64,000 nucleotides of DNA from assembly GCF_000812685.1 (NCBI RefSeq), contig NZ_JWIF01000058.1:48056-112055 (forward strand), read 5' to 3'. The notes beneath the pieces were generated by a model. It had not been told where the DNA came from, ran no database searches, and saw nothing but the letters and a program-made list of their open reading frames with translations. Origin of the DNA: Halocynthiibacter namhaensis. GTDB taxonomy: Bacteria > Pseudomonadota > Alphaproteobacteria > Rhodobacterales > Rhodobacteraceae. Both the position numbers and the translations under genes were made by a program. Shown one piece after another: positions 54,456 through 64,000 of this stretch. Position 1 is the first letter of the stretch, and each line of letters starts with the position of its first letter.

Positions 54456-56057
54456 TTATTCTGCGGGTGCCATTGCGGGGGTGGCGTCTTCTTTTGGCGC
54501 CCCTTTCGCAACAGTCATCCAGAGGTTCCATGCCATGATCAGCGCACCGGTGAGATACATAACCCCGCCAAGACCCCGAACCACATACATCAGGAATTTA
54601 GCTTCAACAGTGTCCGCAAACGTATTCACAAGGAACCCATTCGCATCAACTTCACGCCACATCAGGCCTTCCATAATGCCGGTCACCCACATGGATGCCG
54701 CATAAAGAACGATGCCCACAGTAGCCAACCAGAAGTGCCAGTTGATGGCTTTGTTGGAATAGATGCCGGCTTTGTTCCAAAGTTTAGGGAACAAGAAGTA
54801 AAGCGCACCAAATGTCACCATACCGTTCCAACCAAGCGCACCGGAATGCACGTGACCAATGGTCCAGTCGGTGTAATGTGACAGAGAGTTCACAGCGCGA
54901 ATTGACATCATCGGACCTTCAAAGGTGGACATGCCGTAGAACGCCAAAGACACAACCATCATACGCAGGATTGGATCGGTGCGCAGCTTGTCCCAAGCCC
55001 CTTGCAGGGTCATCAGACCGTTGATCATACCACCCCAGGACGGCATCCACAGAACGATGGACATAACCATCCCCAATGTACCAGCCCAGTCAGGCAAAGC
55101 GGTGTAATGCAGGTGGTGAGGACCAGCCCAGATATACAGGAAGATCAGCGCCCAAAAGTGAATGATCGACAGTTTATAAGAATAAACTGGACGTTCAGCT
55201 TGCTTTGGAACGAAGTAATACATCATCCCCAAGAAACCCGCAGTCAGGAAGAAGCCCACAGCATTGTGGCCATACCACCATTGAACCATGGCATCTTGCA
55301 CACCAGAGAACAATTGAACGGATTTGGAACCAAACAGGGAAACTGGCAAGGATAGATTGTTCACAATATGCAGCAAGGCCACAGTCACGATGAAGGCCAG
55401 GTAGAACCAGTTGGCAACATAGATATGTGGCTCTTTGCGTTTCATCAGAGTGCCCATAAAGACAAGCAGATAAGCGACCCATACAATGGTCAGCCAGATA
55501 TCCACATACCATTCAGGTTCTGCATATTCTTTAGATTGCGTTGCACCCAAAAGGTAACCCGTCGCCGCCAAAACGATGAACAGATTATATCCCCAGAACA
55601 CAAACCAAGCGAGGTTTCCACCCCAGAGGCGCGCCGCAGTGGTACGTTGCAAAACGTAGAAGGAGGTCGCGATCAAAGCGTTCCCACCAAAAGCGAAAAT
55701 CACAGCAGATGTGTGCAGCGGGCGCAGGCGACCAAAGTTACCAAATCCTTGCAAGAACTCAAAGTTCAGTACAGGGAAAGCCAGCTGAAACGCGATAAAG
55801 GTTCCGGCAAGGAACCCCACAACGCCCCAAAATGTTGTCGCGACAACACCGTAGCGTATCACATCATCCATATATTCCCCGGTCACCGGCGCGGGTATTT
55901 CGTCCGCGCGCCGTACTGTCCAAAGAAATAGTCCGCCCGCGACAAGCATAACGATCACCGCGTGTACCTGGTAGGCGATGTCGCGTGCATAAGATGCCGC
56001 AATCGCTGCCAGTAGGGTGATCGCCGCAAGCGCGGCAATTTTCACATAGTCCCACAT
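54456..56057 (-). CDS. ccoN: Cytochrome cbb3 oxidase catalytic subunit I
   Basis: 533 residues with 12 or more membrane helices. Copper and haem ligands are visible in [33 protein letters not shown] and [13 protein letters not shown]. It is the proton-pumping, high-affinity oxygen reductase subunit. It is first in ccoNOQP and starts 86 bp from a FNR box that it shares with the divergent universal stress gene. Confidence 0.98.
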   Translation of the reverse strand: MWDYVKIAALAAITLLAAIAASYARDIAYQVHAVIVMLVAGGLFLWTVRRADEIPAPVTGEYMDDVIRYGVVATTFWGVVGFLAGTFIAFQLAFPVLNFEFLQGFGNFGRLRPLHTSAVIFAFGGNALIATSFYVLQRTTAARLWGGNLAWFVFWGYNLFIVLAATGYLLGATQSKEYAEPEWYVDIWLTIVWVAYLLVFMGTLMKRKEPHIYVANWFYLAFIVTVALLHIVNNLSLPVSLFGSKSVQLFSGVQDAMVQWWYGHNAVGFFLTAGFLGMMYYFVPKQAERPVYSYKLSIIHFWALIFLYIWAGPHHLHYTALPDWAGTLGMVMSIVLWMPSWGGMINGLMTLQGAWDKLRTDPILRMMVVSLAFYGMSTFEGPMMSIRAVNSLSHYTDWTIGHVHSGALGWNGMVTFGALYFLFPKLWNKAGIYSNKAINWHFWLATVGIVLYAASMWVTGIMEGLMWREVDANGFLVNTFADTVEAKFLMYVVRGLGGVMYLTGALIMAWNLWMTVAKGAPKEDATPAMAPAE

Positions 56058-56142
56058 GAAGTTGCTCCTTCCGTCGCGCCCCTAGATTCGAGGCGCATTT
56101 TCCCGTGTAATAGTGCTATGGAATGATGCGCTCTGCCATTCC

Positions 56143-56156
56143 TTGATCCATGTCAA
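56143..56156. promoter_or_regulatory. FNR box between ccoN and usp
   Basis: TTGATCCATGTCAA matches TTGAT-N4-ATCAA at nine of ten positions. It lies 85 bp before ccoN and 63 bp before the usp start, so FnrL may control both directions. Confidence 0.85.
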
Positions 56157-56219
56157 ACATTTCACCCTGCCATCAGGTTAATGTCACCACAGATAATTTC
56201 AAAGAAGTGGAGACCCAGC

Positions 56220-57056
56220 ATGGGTTACAATTCGATCATGACGGTGATCCCGGATGCGGATCTGGAAAGCTCGGCGCTCTCGGCGGCAATTGAGATCAGT
56301 CGCCAGGCAGACGCCCATCTTGATGTGCTTGCCATGGGTATCGACCGCACCCCGACTGCGCATTTATACGCAGGCGCTAACGCATTGATTCAACAAGATG
56401 CTCGCAACGATGCTGTGGCGGCCTCAGCTGATATTTCTGGCGCTGCAAAAACCCGTTTACAGGCCGAAGATATCCGCTGGGCAGTGGACGAAGGGGTGGT
56501 GCATTTACCCCTGCTAAATCGCTATGTTTCAGGGCGCGCGCGCTTCTCTGATTTGGTAATTATGCCGCAGCCATACGGCCCTGGAAAAGGGGCGGAATAC
56601 GAAGCGATTTGCGAATCAGCATTGTTTGATGCGCGGGTGCCTTTGTTGGTCTGCCCACAGAAATTCGACCGAATTGACGCAAGACGCGTGGTCATCGGCT
56701 GGAACGAAAGCCCCGAAGCTTTGGGGGCCATTCGCGCCGCCCTGCCCGTTCTGAAAGCCGCTGATTTGGTCTCTATTGCGGTCATCGATCCGCCCGTACA
56801 CAGCCCCGATCGATCCGATCCAGGCGGATTATTGTCCAAAATGTTGGCCCGCCATGGCGTGACGGCTGAGATCTCTGTTCTGTCTAAATCCATGCCGCGC
56901 GTGTCAGATGTTTTGATGCGCCACATGTCAGATATCGATGCTGGACTGATGGTCATGGGCGCCTATGGGCATTCCCGTTTCCGCGAGGCCATTTTAGGCG
57001 GCGCGACACGTGATATGCTGCAAAACATCGAACGGCCTGTGCTGTTTGCACATTAA
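56220..57056 (+). CDS. Universal stress protein, tandem Usp domains
   Basis: 278 residues from ATG 56220 with GGAG upstream; the longer frame to 56181 is not needed. Two Usp domains: the first starts SIMTVIPDADLESSALSAAI, the second has RRVVIGWNESPEALGAIRAA and ends GAYGHSRFREAILGGATRDML, the ATP-binding G-x2-G-x9-G(S/T)-type motif. The same gene position between fnrL and ccoN is known from Rhodobacter. It probably responds to low oxygen through the shared FNR box. Confidence 0.93.
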   Translation: MGYNSIMTVIPDADLESSALSAAIEISRQADAHLDVLAMGIDRTPTAHLYAGANALIQQDARNDAVAASADISGAAKTRLQAEDIRWAVDEGVVHLPLLNRYVSGRARFSDLVIMPQPYGPGKGAEYEAICESALFDARVPLLVCPQKFDRIDARRVVIGWNESPEALGAIRAALPVLKAADLVSIAVIDPPVHSPDRSDPGGLLSKMLARHGVTAEISVLSKSMPRVSDVLMRHMSDIDAGLMVMGAYGHSRFREAILGGATRDMLQNIERPVLFAH

Positions 57057-57068
57057 GTCTATAACAAA

Positions 57069-57100
57069 AACATCTGCATGGTCACAACTGTGCAGATGTT
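57069..57100. terminator. Bidirectional terminator between usp and fnrL
   Basis: AACATCTGCA (57069-57078) pairs perfectly with TGCAGATGTT (57091-57100). On the minus strand TTTTTG follows, so it ends fnrL; its right arm reaches the first bases of the fnrL stop codon. Confidence 0.8.
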
Positions 57101-57833
57101 ATGCGGCGTGATCATCACCGGTTTCGCGAAACAGTTTTTCGACATCAGGCACGGTCACGCTGCGATTTTTCTTAAGTGTGATAATGCCTTCGCGTTTAAG
57201 CGCCGAGATCTGGCGGCTGACCGTTTCTAAGGTTAACCCCAGATAATCCGCCATCGCTTCACGCGTTAGAGGCAAGTCAAAACAGATATCCAGTTCCAAC
57301 ACATTCACGGTTTGGCCAAATTCACGCTTGGCGATGAATTTCAGCAAGCTGGCGATTTTTTCGCGTGCTGTTTTACGACCCAGAAGCAACAACCATTCGC
57401 GCGCTGCATCAAGTTCGTCCAATGTCATTTCCAACAGGCGTTGGCTGAGGTGCGGCGTTTTGGCCAGCAACGCCTCAAAGGGCTTAATGCGAAAGCAGCA
57501 CATGACGACCTCGGTTGTGGCGGTCACATCATACAGCGCAATTTCACGTCCTGGGCGTCCGACGAAATCAGACGGCAACAAAAGCCCGGTCATCTGTCTG
57601 CGCCCGTCTTCCATGGTTTGGGTCAGAGTCGCCACGCCTTTTACGATCGACCCAACAAATTCCAGCTTATCACCGGCAAAAATGATCGGCTGTCCCGCCT
57701 CGTAGGTGCGATAATATTTGAACTGGTCAAGTTCTTCCAACTCGCTGCCGCTGCAATGCGAACAGACGGCACGTTCCCGAATTGGGCAAGTTTCACAGGC
57801 TTTCGGACGAATATCCGGGGTTTGCGATGTCAT
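57099..57833 (-). CDS. fnrL: Crp/Fnr-family oxygen regulator FnrL
   Basis: 244 residues from ATG 57833; a 73-residue upstream extension is antisense to yejF and rejected. N-terminal cysteines (CETC at 13-16, CSHC at 24-27) plus a later CC near 122 can hold the oxygen-labile 4Fe-4S cluster. A cyclic-nucleotide-type beta-roll and dimer helix follow. The HTH recognition helix has ETVSRQIS, the Glu-Ser-Arg set that reads TTGAT half-sites. It should activate cco genes under low oxygen. Confidence 0.95.
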   Translation of the reverse strand: MTSQTPDIRPKACETCPIRERAVCSHCSGSELEELDQFKYYRTYEAGQPIIFAGDKLEFVGSIVKGVATLTQTMEDGRRQMTGLLLPSDFVGRPGREIALYDVTATTEVVMCCFRIKPFEALLAKTPHLSQRLLEMTLDELDAAREWLLLLGRKTAREKIASLLKFIAKREFGQTVNVLELDICFDLPLTREAMADYLGLTLETVSRQISALKREGIITLKKNRSVTVPDVEKLFRETGDDHAA

Positions 57834-57930
57834 ATTTTCAACGTTTCCTGGGGCGATAATGTTCAAATCTCTGACTGACAAAAGCCCGCAAGATACACGC
57901 AGGCGCACATCTGCAATGCCACAATTCCTG

Positions 57931-59541
57931 TCAAATCTCAACAGTATCCACAGCGGAAAGATCAAACGCCGCAGACATAAGTGCGCGGGTGTAATCCGTT
58001 TGCGGCGCGTTGAAGATCTCCTGGCGGCTTCCGGCTTCCACGATATCACCATTGCGCATCACGATCACCTTATGTGACAACGCACGAACCACCTTCAAAT
58101 CATGGCTGATGAACAGATAGGCCAAGCCGTATTTCCGTTGTAAATCACGTAACAAATCAACGATTTGCACTTGAACAGTCATATCCAGGGCCGAGGTTGG
58201 TTCATCTAAGACAACCAATTGCGGGCGCAAAATCATCGCACGCGCGATGGCAATACGTTGGCGCTGCCCACCGGAAAACTCATGCGGATATCGATCCATC
58301 ATGATGGGATCAAGGCCAACCTCAAGCATGATTTCAGCAACCATTTCGCGCGCGTCACGCCCCTCGGGCAGGCCATGAACCTGCAGCCCTTCCGCGATAA
58401 TTTGCATGGCCGACATCCGTGGAGACAGCGACCCAAATGGATCTTGAAACACGATCTGCATATCCTTGCGCAAATCACGTAACCCTTTGCCGCGCCGGCT
58501 TCGGATATCTTCGCCAAGAAACACAATCGGCCCCTCAGATTTGATCAAGCGCATAATCGCCAAGGCCAATGTGGTCTTTCCAGAACCAGATTCCCCCACG
58601 ATTCCAAGGGTTTCGCCCTGCCGCACAGAGATCGTTGCCGCATTCACAGCCTTAACATGCCCCACAGTTTTACGCAGAAGCCCTTGGTAAATCGGGAACC
58701 AAATGCGCAAGTCATCCGTCGAGATAATTTCTTGTGCCTCAGCGGCGACCTCAACCGGATCACCGGATGGGGCCGCTGACAGAAGCGTTTGTGTATATGG
58801 ATGCGCAGGTGCGGTGAAAATTTGGTTCACGGGCCCCTCTTCCACGACTTCGCCCTGCTGCATAACATAGACGCGATCCGCAAATTTCCGAACGATCTCA
58901 AGGTCATGCGTGATGAAAACCAAGCTCATCCCTTCGGTTTCTTTTAGATCAGCCAACAGTTCCAAAATCTGCGCTTGAATGGTGACATCCAGCGCGGTTG
59001 TGGGTTCATCGGCGATCAAAAGGTCAGGCTTGTTTGAAAGCGCCATCGCGATCATCACACGCTGGCGTTGCCCACCCGACAATTGGTGCGGATAGCTGTT
59101 TAAACGGCTTTCAGCGTCCCGAATGCCCACTTTGTGAAGCAGGTCAAGGATACGATCTTCAGCAATTTGACCGCGCACGCCCTGATGCAGCAGCAGGCTT
59201 TCGGCCAACTGCTTGCGGATTGTGTGCAGCGGATTAAGCGATGTCATTGGCTCTTGGAAAATGAAGCTGATGTCGTTGCCGCGTACACGACGCAGATCGG
59301 CCTCAGCGGCACCCAACATTTCCTCATCGCGGTAGCGAACAGAACCTGTCACAGCTGCGCTGTCAGGTAAAAGCCCAACTATCGACAGGGCTGAAACAGA
59401 TTTCCCCGAACCGGATTCACCAACGATTGCAACGGTTTCTCCCTGATCCACATACCAAGATGCATTCCGCACGGCATGTGTTTTCTTCCCGTCCTGGGAA
59501 AAACTGACCTCAAGGTTTTGAACATCAATAATGCGGGTCAT
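57931..59541 (-). CDS. yejF: Peptide ABC transporter ATP-binding protein, fused double domain (YejF)
   Basis: 536 residues with two ABC domains. The first has [18 protein letters not shown] and [15 protein letters not shown], the second [18 protein letters not shown] and [17 protein letters not shown]; each has a DEPT Walker B end. An oligopeptide C-terminal (OppD/F-type) segment follows each domain. It powers uptake of peptides such as microcin C-like compounds. The start overlaps yejE by four bases. Confidence 0.96.
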   Translation of the reverse strand: MTRIIDVQNLEVSFSQDGKKTHAVRNASWYVDQGETVAIVGESGSGKSVSALSIVGLLPDSAAVTGSVRYRDEEMLGAAEADLRRVRGNDISFIFQEPMTSLNPLHTIRKQLAESLLLHQGVRGQIAEDRILDLLHKVGIRDAESRLNSYPHQLSGGQRQRVMIAMALSNKPDLLIADEPTTALDVTIQAQILELLADLKETEGMSLVFITHDLEIVRKFADRVYVMQQGEVVEEGPVNQIFTAPAHPYTQTLLSAAPSGDPVEVAAEAQEIISTDDLRIWFPIYQGLLRKTVGHVKAVNAATISVRQGETLGIVGESGSGKTTLALAIMRLIKSEGPIVFLGEDIRSRRGKGLRDLRKDMQIVFQDPFGSLSPRMSAMQIIAEGLQVHGLPEGRDAREMVAEIMLEVGLDPIMMDRYPHEFSGGQRQRIAIARAMILRPQLVVLDEPTSALDMTVQVQIVDLLRDLQRKYGLAYLFISHDLKVVRALSHKVIVMRNGDIVEAGSRQEIFNAPQTDYTRALMSAAFDLSAVDTVEI

Positions 59542-60665
59542 TTGAACGTCTTTCGCGGGTCAAAGGCATCGCGGACACCTTCAAATATGAACACAAGCAG
59601 TGACAGCATCACAGCGTAAACGAAGAAGGCGGTAAATCCAAGCCAGGGCGCTTGCAAGTTTTGTTTGGCTTGCAAAGTCAGCTCCCCCAAGGATGGCGCG
59701 GATGACGGCAGGCCAAATCCAAGGAAATCCAAAGTGGCCAGCGTTGCGATTTGCCCGGTCACGATGAAGGGCAAAAACGTCAATGTGGCCACCATCGCAT
59801 TGGGCAACATATGGCGGAACATGATCACCGTGTCAGACACGCCCAAGGCTTTCGCCGCGCGCACATATTCAAGGTTTCGTGCGCGCAAAAACTCGGCCCG
59901 CACGACGCCAACCAGGGCTGTCCAGCCAAAGAGGATCGAAACGAAGATCAGCAACGACAGACTTCGCCCCAGGATCGCAAATAGAATAATAATTACGTAA
60001 AGCGTTGGCGTTGCGGCCCAAATTTCCAAAACACGTTGAAACACGAGGTCAAGCCAACCGCCAAAATACCCTTGCACAGCCCCCGCGACCACCCCGATCA
60101 CAGAGGCAATGACGGTTACGATCAATGTATATAGAATGGACAGACGGAAGCCGTAGATCACACGCGCCAAGACATCCCGTTTGGTGTCATCCGTGCCCAA
60201 CCAATTGTTCGCGTCAGGTGCGGATGGCGCAGCGCCAGGGATGTCGACGATCGTGGTGTAGCTATAGGGAATGAGGGGCCAAACGACCCAGCCTTTGTCG
60301 ATTTCGACACCATCCACCATGCCATCTTCGGCATCAAGCAGCACCCCTTCTGGATCATCCCAACAGCTTTCCAAACCGCCGGTGACGATCAAACATTGCA
60401 CGTCTTCATATTTATATTGCGCCTCTGTCGGGAGATCCCCCCCAAAGGCGGTTTCGGGGTAGAAGTTGAAGATCGGCATGAAATAGGCACCGTTATGGCG
60501 GACCAGAACGGGTTTATCGTTTGCATAGAATTCTGCGAATAGAGACCCGATGAACAGAACGCTAAAGATGATCAGAGACCAAAATGCGCGTTTGTTGGCG
60601 CGGAAATTGCGCAAACGGCGTTGATTCAATGGGGAAAGGCGGGGTTTGCGTGCCGTCTCGGACAT
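59538..60665 (-). CDS. yejE: Peptide ABC transporter permease YejE
   Basis: 375 residues. A basic N-terminus (RKPRLSPLNQRRLRNFRANK) leads to one helix, a periplasmic loop rich in aromatic residues, then the permease domain with five helices and the EAA loop (ARNLEYVRAAKALGVSDTVIMFRHMLPNA). This is the long OppC-like form typical of YejE. It pairs with YejB. Confidence 0.96.
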   Translation of the reverse strand: MSETARKPRLSPLNQRRLRNFRANKRAFWSLIIFSVLFIGSLFAEFYANDKPVLVRHNGAYFMPIFNFYPETAFGGDLPTEAQYKYEDVQCLIVTGGLESCWDDPEGVLLDAEDGMVDGVEIDKGWVVWPLIPYSYTTIVDIPGAAPSAPDANNWLGTDDTKRDVLARVIYGFRLSILYTLIVTVIASVIGVVAGAVQGYFGGWLDLVFQRVLEIWAATPTLYVIIILFAILGRSLSLLIFVSILFGWTALVGVVRAEFLRARNLEYVRAAKALGVSDTVIMFRHMLPNAMVATLTFLPFIVTGQIATLATLDFLGFGLPSSAPSLGELTLQAKQNLQAPWLGFTAFFVYAVMLSLLVFIFEGVRDAFDPRKTFK

Positions 60666-61744
60666 CAGTTTTTCCTCGCTTCAAAATCGATCCGCGGATC
60701 AATGAAGACATACATCAGGTCAGAAATGATCCCGACCAACAGGCTGAGCAAGCTGAAGGCAAAGAGCGTGCCAAACACAACGGGATAGTCACGTTGAATG
60801 ACCGCCTCAAAGCCCAATCGCCCAAGCCCATCAAGCGAAAACAGGTTTTCGATAATCAGAGAACTGCCAAAGAATACCCCAACAAACAACGATGGGAAGC
60901 TGGCGATCACCAGCAACATCGCGTTGCGGAATACATGCCCATATAACACCTGCCCTTCAGACAGGCCTTTCGCACGCGCGGTCACCACGTAATGTTTGCG
61001 AATTTCATCCAAGAACGAGTTTTTCGTCAGCAATGTCAGCGTCGCAAAACTGGAAATCGTGGTCGCCAGCACGGGCAATGCAATGTGCCAGAAGTAATCC
61101 TTGATCTGGCCAAAGAAGCTAAGGTCATCAAAGCCGGTTGATGTTAAGCCCCGCAGCGGGAAGACCTTCCAATATGATCCGCCTGCGAAGAGAACCAGCA
61201 GTAAAATCGCGAATAAAAACCCCGGAATGGCGTAAGCCACGATGATTGCGCCTGAGGTCCAAGTGTCAAAACTGCTGCCATCGCGAATGGCTTTTCGAAT
61301 GCCCAAAGGGATCGAAATCATATAGGCGATCAATGTCGACCACAGGCCAAGGGTGATGGACACAGGCATTTTCTCAAGCACCAAATCGGTCACAGAGATC
61401 GACCTGAAATAGCTTTCGCCGAAGTCGAAGCGCATGTAATCCCACATCATATTCATGAACCGAACATGGGCTGGCTTGTCGAAACCAAATTGCACTTCCA
61501 ACTCGCGAATGAATTCCTCGGGCAAACCACGTGATCCCGCATAGGCTTCCCCCTCAGAGGTATCTATGCCGGCATCACCGCCCCCGGCGATGCTTTCAAA
61601 CGCGTCCCCGCCCCCTTCCATCTGGGCAAGGATCTGTTCAATCGGGCCGCCTGGCACGAATTGGATCAGCGCAAAATTGATAATCATAATCCCAACCAAA
61701 GTTGGAATGATCAGCAGCAGCCGCCTGAAAATATACGCGCCCAT
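60665..61744 (-). CDS. yejB: Peptide ABC transporter permease YejB
   Basis: 359 residues. OppB-type start [20 protein letters not shown], a periplasmic Gly/Asp-rich insert near 40-70 ([16 protein letters not shown]) typical of YejB, and six helices with the EAA loop [20 protein letters not shown]. The ATG of yejE overlaps its stop by one base. It lies 28 bp after the yejA remnant. Confidence 0.96.
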   Translation of the reverse strand: MGAYIFRRLLLIIPTLVGIMIINFALIQFVPGGPIEQILAQMEGGGDAFESIAGGGDAGIDTSEGEAYAGSRGLPEEFIRELEVQFGFDKPAHVRFMNMMWDYMRFDFGESYFRSISVTDLVLEKMPVSITLGLWSTLIAYMISIPLGIRKAIRDGSSFDTWTSGAIIVAYAIPGFLFAILLLVLFAGGSYWKVFPLRGLTSTGFDDLSFFGQIKDYFWHIALPVLATTISSFATLTLLTKNSFLDEIRKHYVVTARAKGLSEGQVLYGHVFRNAMLLVIASFPSLFVGVFFGSSLIIENLFSLDGLGRLGFEAVIQRDYPVVFGTLFAFSLLSLLVGIISDLMYVFIDPRIDFEARKN

Positions 61745-61772
61745 AGGGTTCTTCTTTCTTGTTCAACTGTTC

Positions 61773-63291
61773 TTACTGAAACGCGCCAGCTGCTTCCAGC
61801 TCGGCTGCGCGTTCCGGGTTGTACCACCAGAAATCCAAATATCCCAGGTCATAAGGCGGGAGATTTTCTGGATGTTCGAACATGTCGTAATAGGCGACGG
61901 TATGCGCGGCTTTGTACCATTGCGGAACGCGGAAATATTCTGCGCGCAACACACGATCCAAAGCCTGCACAGCGACACGCAGTTCATCTTCTGATGTTGC
62001 GGCCTTCACATGTTCAATCAAAGCGTCAATCGCCGGGGAATGCACACCTGGCTTGTTAAACAAGGAAACTTCCCAGCTGTCAGAGCCAAAATACTGTTCC
62101 AACCCGCCGCCGGGAACATTGCTCATGGGGAAATGACCGGTGACGAAATCGAAATCAAAACTGCGTTCCCGATTGACGGATTGCGCGTTGTCCACACGGT
62201 TATGTACGGCATCCACCCCAAGCGCGCGCAGGTTTTCCACATAGGGGTTCAGCACGCGATCAAACGTCTGACTGTCATTGAGAAACTCAATTGCCAGAAC
62301 TTCACCGTCGGCGTTGCGGCGCATGCCATCATCGCCCACGATCCAACCGGCCTCATCCAACAGTTTGGATGCTGCACGCAGATTGCGGCGGTCAAGTTGG
62401 CGTGTTCCCGAGGTCGTCACAGCCGAGGCTTCATCCGTCAGGACACCTGGTGGAAGGTCTGCGGCCAATGGTTCAAGCAAAGCGAGTTCTTGCGCTGATG
62501 GAAGGCCCGTTGCCGCACGATCAGAGTTTTCCCAAAATGAATCGCCCCGGGTGTAGATCCCATAAAACAACGTTTCATTTGACCATTCGAAGTTGAACAT
62601 CATGCCTATAGCACGGCGCACACGCCGGTCCTGAAACTGTGGACGGCGCAGGTTAAAGATAAAACTTTGACCGGGAGGCATGCTGCCGTCGATCAATTCA
62701 TCCTTCACGACCCATCCTTTATCTATCGCAGGAAAGTCATAAGCTGTTGCCCAAATTTTGGATGAAGCTTCGCTGCGAAATGTGTAGCTGCCGCCTTTGA
62801 AGCCCTCAAACGCAGATTGGTAATCCGCGTAATATTCGACCCGGATGCGATCAAAGTTATGACGCCCAATATTGATCGGCAGGTCGGCACCCCAATAATC
62901 AGGATTGCGGCGATAGGTGATGGACTGCCCAGCGTCAATTTCATCGACCACATAAGGCCCAGACCCCATGATCGGCACCATTGAACTTTCTTCAAGATCC
63001 AAACCAGCCGTTTCATAATGCGTTTGCGAGAAGATCGGCAACGACCCGGCAAGTGATGGCAAATCACGGGTTGGGATGCCCGATTTAAACGTGAACTTCA
63101 CTTGATTAGGCCCGACAACCTCGGCGCTTTCAACTTTCTGCGCCAAGGCGGCCCGGAAACTGGGCAGACCCTTTTCCAACAACAGTTCATAAGAAAACAC
63201 GACGTCAGACGCCAACAAAGGGGACCCATCGGAAAAACGCGCTTCGGGACGCATATTGAAAATCACCCAAGACCGATCTTTTGGATAGGTC
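61773..63291 (-). pseudogene. yejA: yejA, extracellular peptide-binding protein gene disrupted by IS3 element
   Basis: About 506 codons of a family 5 solute-binding protein remain (RSWVIFNMRPEARFSDGSPL, SVTYRRN-like SITYRRNPDYWGADLPIN, AIGMMFNFEWSNETLFYG). The frame meets the IS left end at 63291/63292. The part coding for the signal peptide and first roughly 90 residues is missing, presumably beyond the IS outside the window. The open frame to 63359 uses IS sequence and a spurious start, so the remnant cannot be exported. The downstream permease and ATPase genes are intact. Confidence 0.85.
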
Positions 63292-63341
63292 TGAACCGCC
63301 CCGGTTTTACCGGAGAGTAAAACACTCCAAAGGTGAGCCCT

Positions 63342-63674
63342 ATGACAAAGAAGAAACATACCCCCGCCTATCCGACTGAGCTGCGTGAACGTGGCGTTCG
63401 GCTTTTTCGAGAAAACCGTGTCAATTATTCCAGCGATTCAGCCGCACACAAAGCGATCGCGCCCAAGCTTGGCTGTTCCCCTGACAGCCTGCGTATCTGG
63501 TGCCAACAAGCGGAACGTGATGAGGGTCAGCGCGCAGGCCTGACAACCGAAGAAAGGGACCGCATCAAAGAATTGGAACGAGAGAACAAGGAACTTCGCC
63601 AGGCCAATGAGATCCTGAAGAAGGCGTCGGCATATTTTGCCCAGGCGGAGCTCGACCGCCCGTTCCGCAAATGA
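63342..63674 (+). CDS. IS3-family transposase OrfA
   Basis: 110 residues from ATG 63342 (GTG 63333 is an alternative). A HTH region is YPTELRERGVRLFREN with LGCSPDSLRIWCQQAE, then a leucine-zipper-like coiled coil (RDRIKELERENKELRQANEI) and the common end ILKKASAYFAQAELDRPFRK. OrfA binds the IS ends and, by frameshift, forms OrfAB. Confidence 0.95.
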   Translation: MTKKKHTPAYPTELRERGVRLFRENRVNYSSDSAAHKAIAPKLGCSPDSLRIWCQQAERDEGQRAGLTTEERDRIKELERENKELRQANEILKKASAYFAQAELDRPFRK

Positions 63675-64000
63675 TTTCCTTCATTGAGGATCATAGAGAG
63701 GTCCACGGGGTCGAGCCGATCTGCAGGGCTCTGCCGATCGCCCCGTCTACTTTCTATGCTCATGCAGCCATTGCCCGTGATCCTAATTTGGCTTCAGACC
63801 GGTCCAAACAGGACGCCTTAGATCGCAAGAAGATCAAGGACGCCTTTGATGGCAGTGGTAAGCGATATGGTGCACGTAAAATCTGGCACGAGTTGCGCCG
63901 AAACAATCACGACATCGCGCGCTGCACAGTAGAACGGTTGATGAAAGTTATGGGAATACAGGGCGTTGTGCGCGGTCAGAAGCCGATCACGACCAATCCA
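63671..64000 (+). CDS. IS3-family transposase OrfB, 3' end outside window
   Basis: 110 codons are present and the frame is open at the window edge. It starts at ATG 63671, overlapping the orfA stop (ATGA), and is in the -1 frame relative to orfA. MISFIEDHREVHGVEPICRA and ALPIAPSTFYAH are followed by the HTH_21 segment KRYGARKIWHELRRNN. The DDE catalytic domain would lie beyond the window. Confidence 0.94.
   Translation, partial: MISFIEDHREVHGVEPICRALPIAPSTFYAHAAIARDPNLASDRSKQDALDRKKIKDAFDGSGKRYGARKIWHELRRNNHDIARCTVERLMKVMGIQGVVRGQKPITTNP

Larger units (their letters stand above)
63292..64000 (+). mobile_element. IS3-family insertion sequence, right end outside window
   Basis: The left end begins TGAACCGCCCCGGTTTTACC at 63292, where homology to yejA stops. 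It contains orfA and orfB in the overlapping -1 arrangement of IS3 elements. The right inverted repeat and target duplication lie past base 64000. Confidence 0.85.

Noticed and set aside
57834..58052. 73-residue N-terminal extension of FnrL
   Set aside because: It runs antisense over the yejF end, and the FNR cysteine motif follows the ATG at 57833 at the usual distance.
63292..63359. Restart of yejA within the IS, giving a 528-residue product
   Set aside because: The start and first codons come from IS sequence and lack a signal peptide, so a working binding protein is not expected.

Overview
The window looks like chromosomal DNA of a marine alphaproteobacterium of the Rhodobacterales (Roseobacter group). 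This is inferred from gene content and order: fnrL, a universal-stress gene and ccoNOQP-ccoGHIS sit together as in Rhodobacter, a GT14 glycosyltransferase carries a C-terminal DUF5928-type region beside a sulfotransferase, and glcDEF and yejABEF have typical alphaproteobacterial arrangements. Most of it is ordinary, densely packed core genome. I found no rRNA, tRNA, CRISPR array or prophage. The only clear mobile element is an IS3-family copy at the right edge.

Layout. 1-5.8 kb: small metabolic genes (cut-off lipase-like hydrolase, EamA exporter, ArsC-like protein, ATP-grasp enzyme, esterase, GT8-like glycosyltransferase). 6-10.5 kb: lepA and rimO, separated by an AT-rich membrane-protein gene set among three copies of a 67-68 bp structured repeat. 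10.4-12.4 kb: an unrecognised AT-rich gene running antisense into the end of rimO, then a sulfotransferase. 12.5-16.4 kb: GT14/DUF5928 glycosyltransferase, HIT protein, zinc-finger protein, DUF2459 protein, and an HxlR regulator divergent from a VOC gene over palindromic operator candidates. 16.5-24.6 kb: polA, an exonuclease/endonuclease-type protein, an ECF sigma factor coupled to a membrane vWA protein, a class I amidotransferase and Hsp20. 24.8-29.5 kb: glcDEF glycolate oxidase operon with a secreted trypsin-like protease at its end. 30-37 kb: a MoxR/DUF58/DUF4159/amidotransferase-fold operon. 37-45.3 kb: hydroxypyruvate isomerase, VOC plus WYL regulator, membrane NYN nuclease, endonuclease III, adenosine kinase, a lipoprotein, an SDR lacking its usual lysine, an RsmC-like methyltransferase and ClpS. 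45.8-48.1 kb: DD-carboxypeptidase with a SPOR domain and an FAH-family hydrolase. 48.2-57.8 kb: the complete cbb3 oxidase module with two FNR boxes and fnrL. 57.9-64 kb: a peptide ABC transporter (yejFEB) whose binding-protein gene yejA is cut by the IS3 element.

How the genes work together. The most coherent unit is microaerobic respiration. FnrL would bind the palindromes in front of ccoN/usp and in front of ccoG, and so control both the oxidase structural genes and their copper and assembly genes. Glycolate oxidase supplies glyoxylate, and hydroxypyruvate isomerase elsewhere in the window acts in the same C2/C3 acid metabolism. The GT14 and sulfotransferase genes suggest a sulfated surface glycan. 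The least explained items are the structured repeats with compensatory stem changes around 7.9-8.9 kb, the unknown protein at 10.4-11.4 kb, the sigma factor/vWA pair and the lysine-less SDR.
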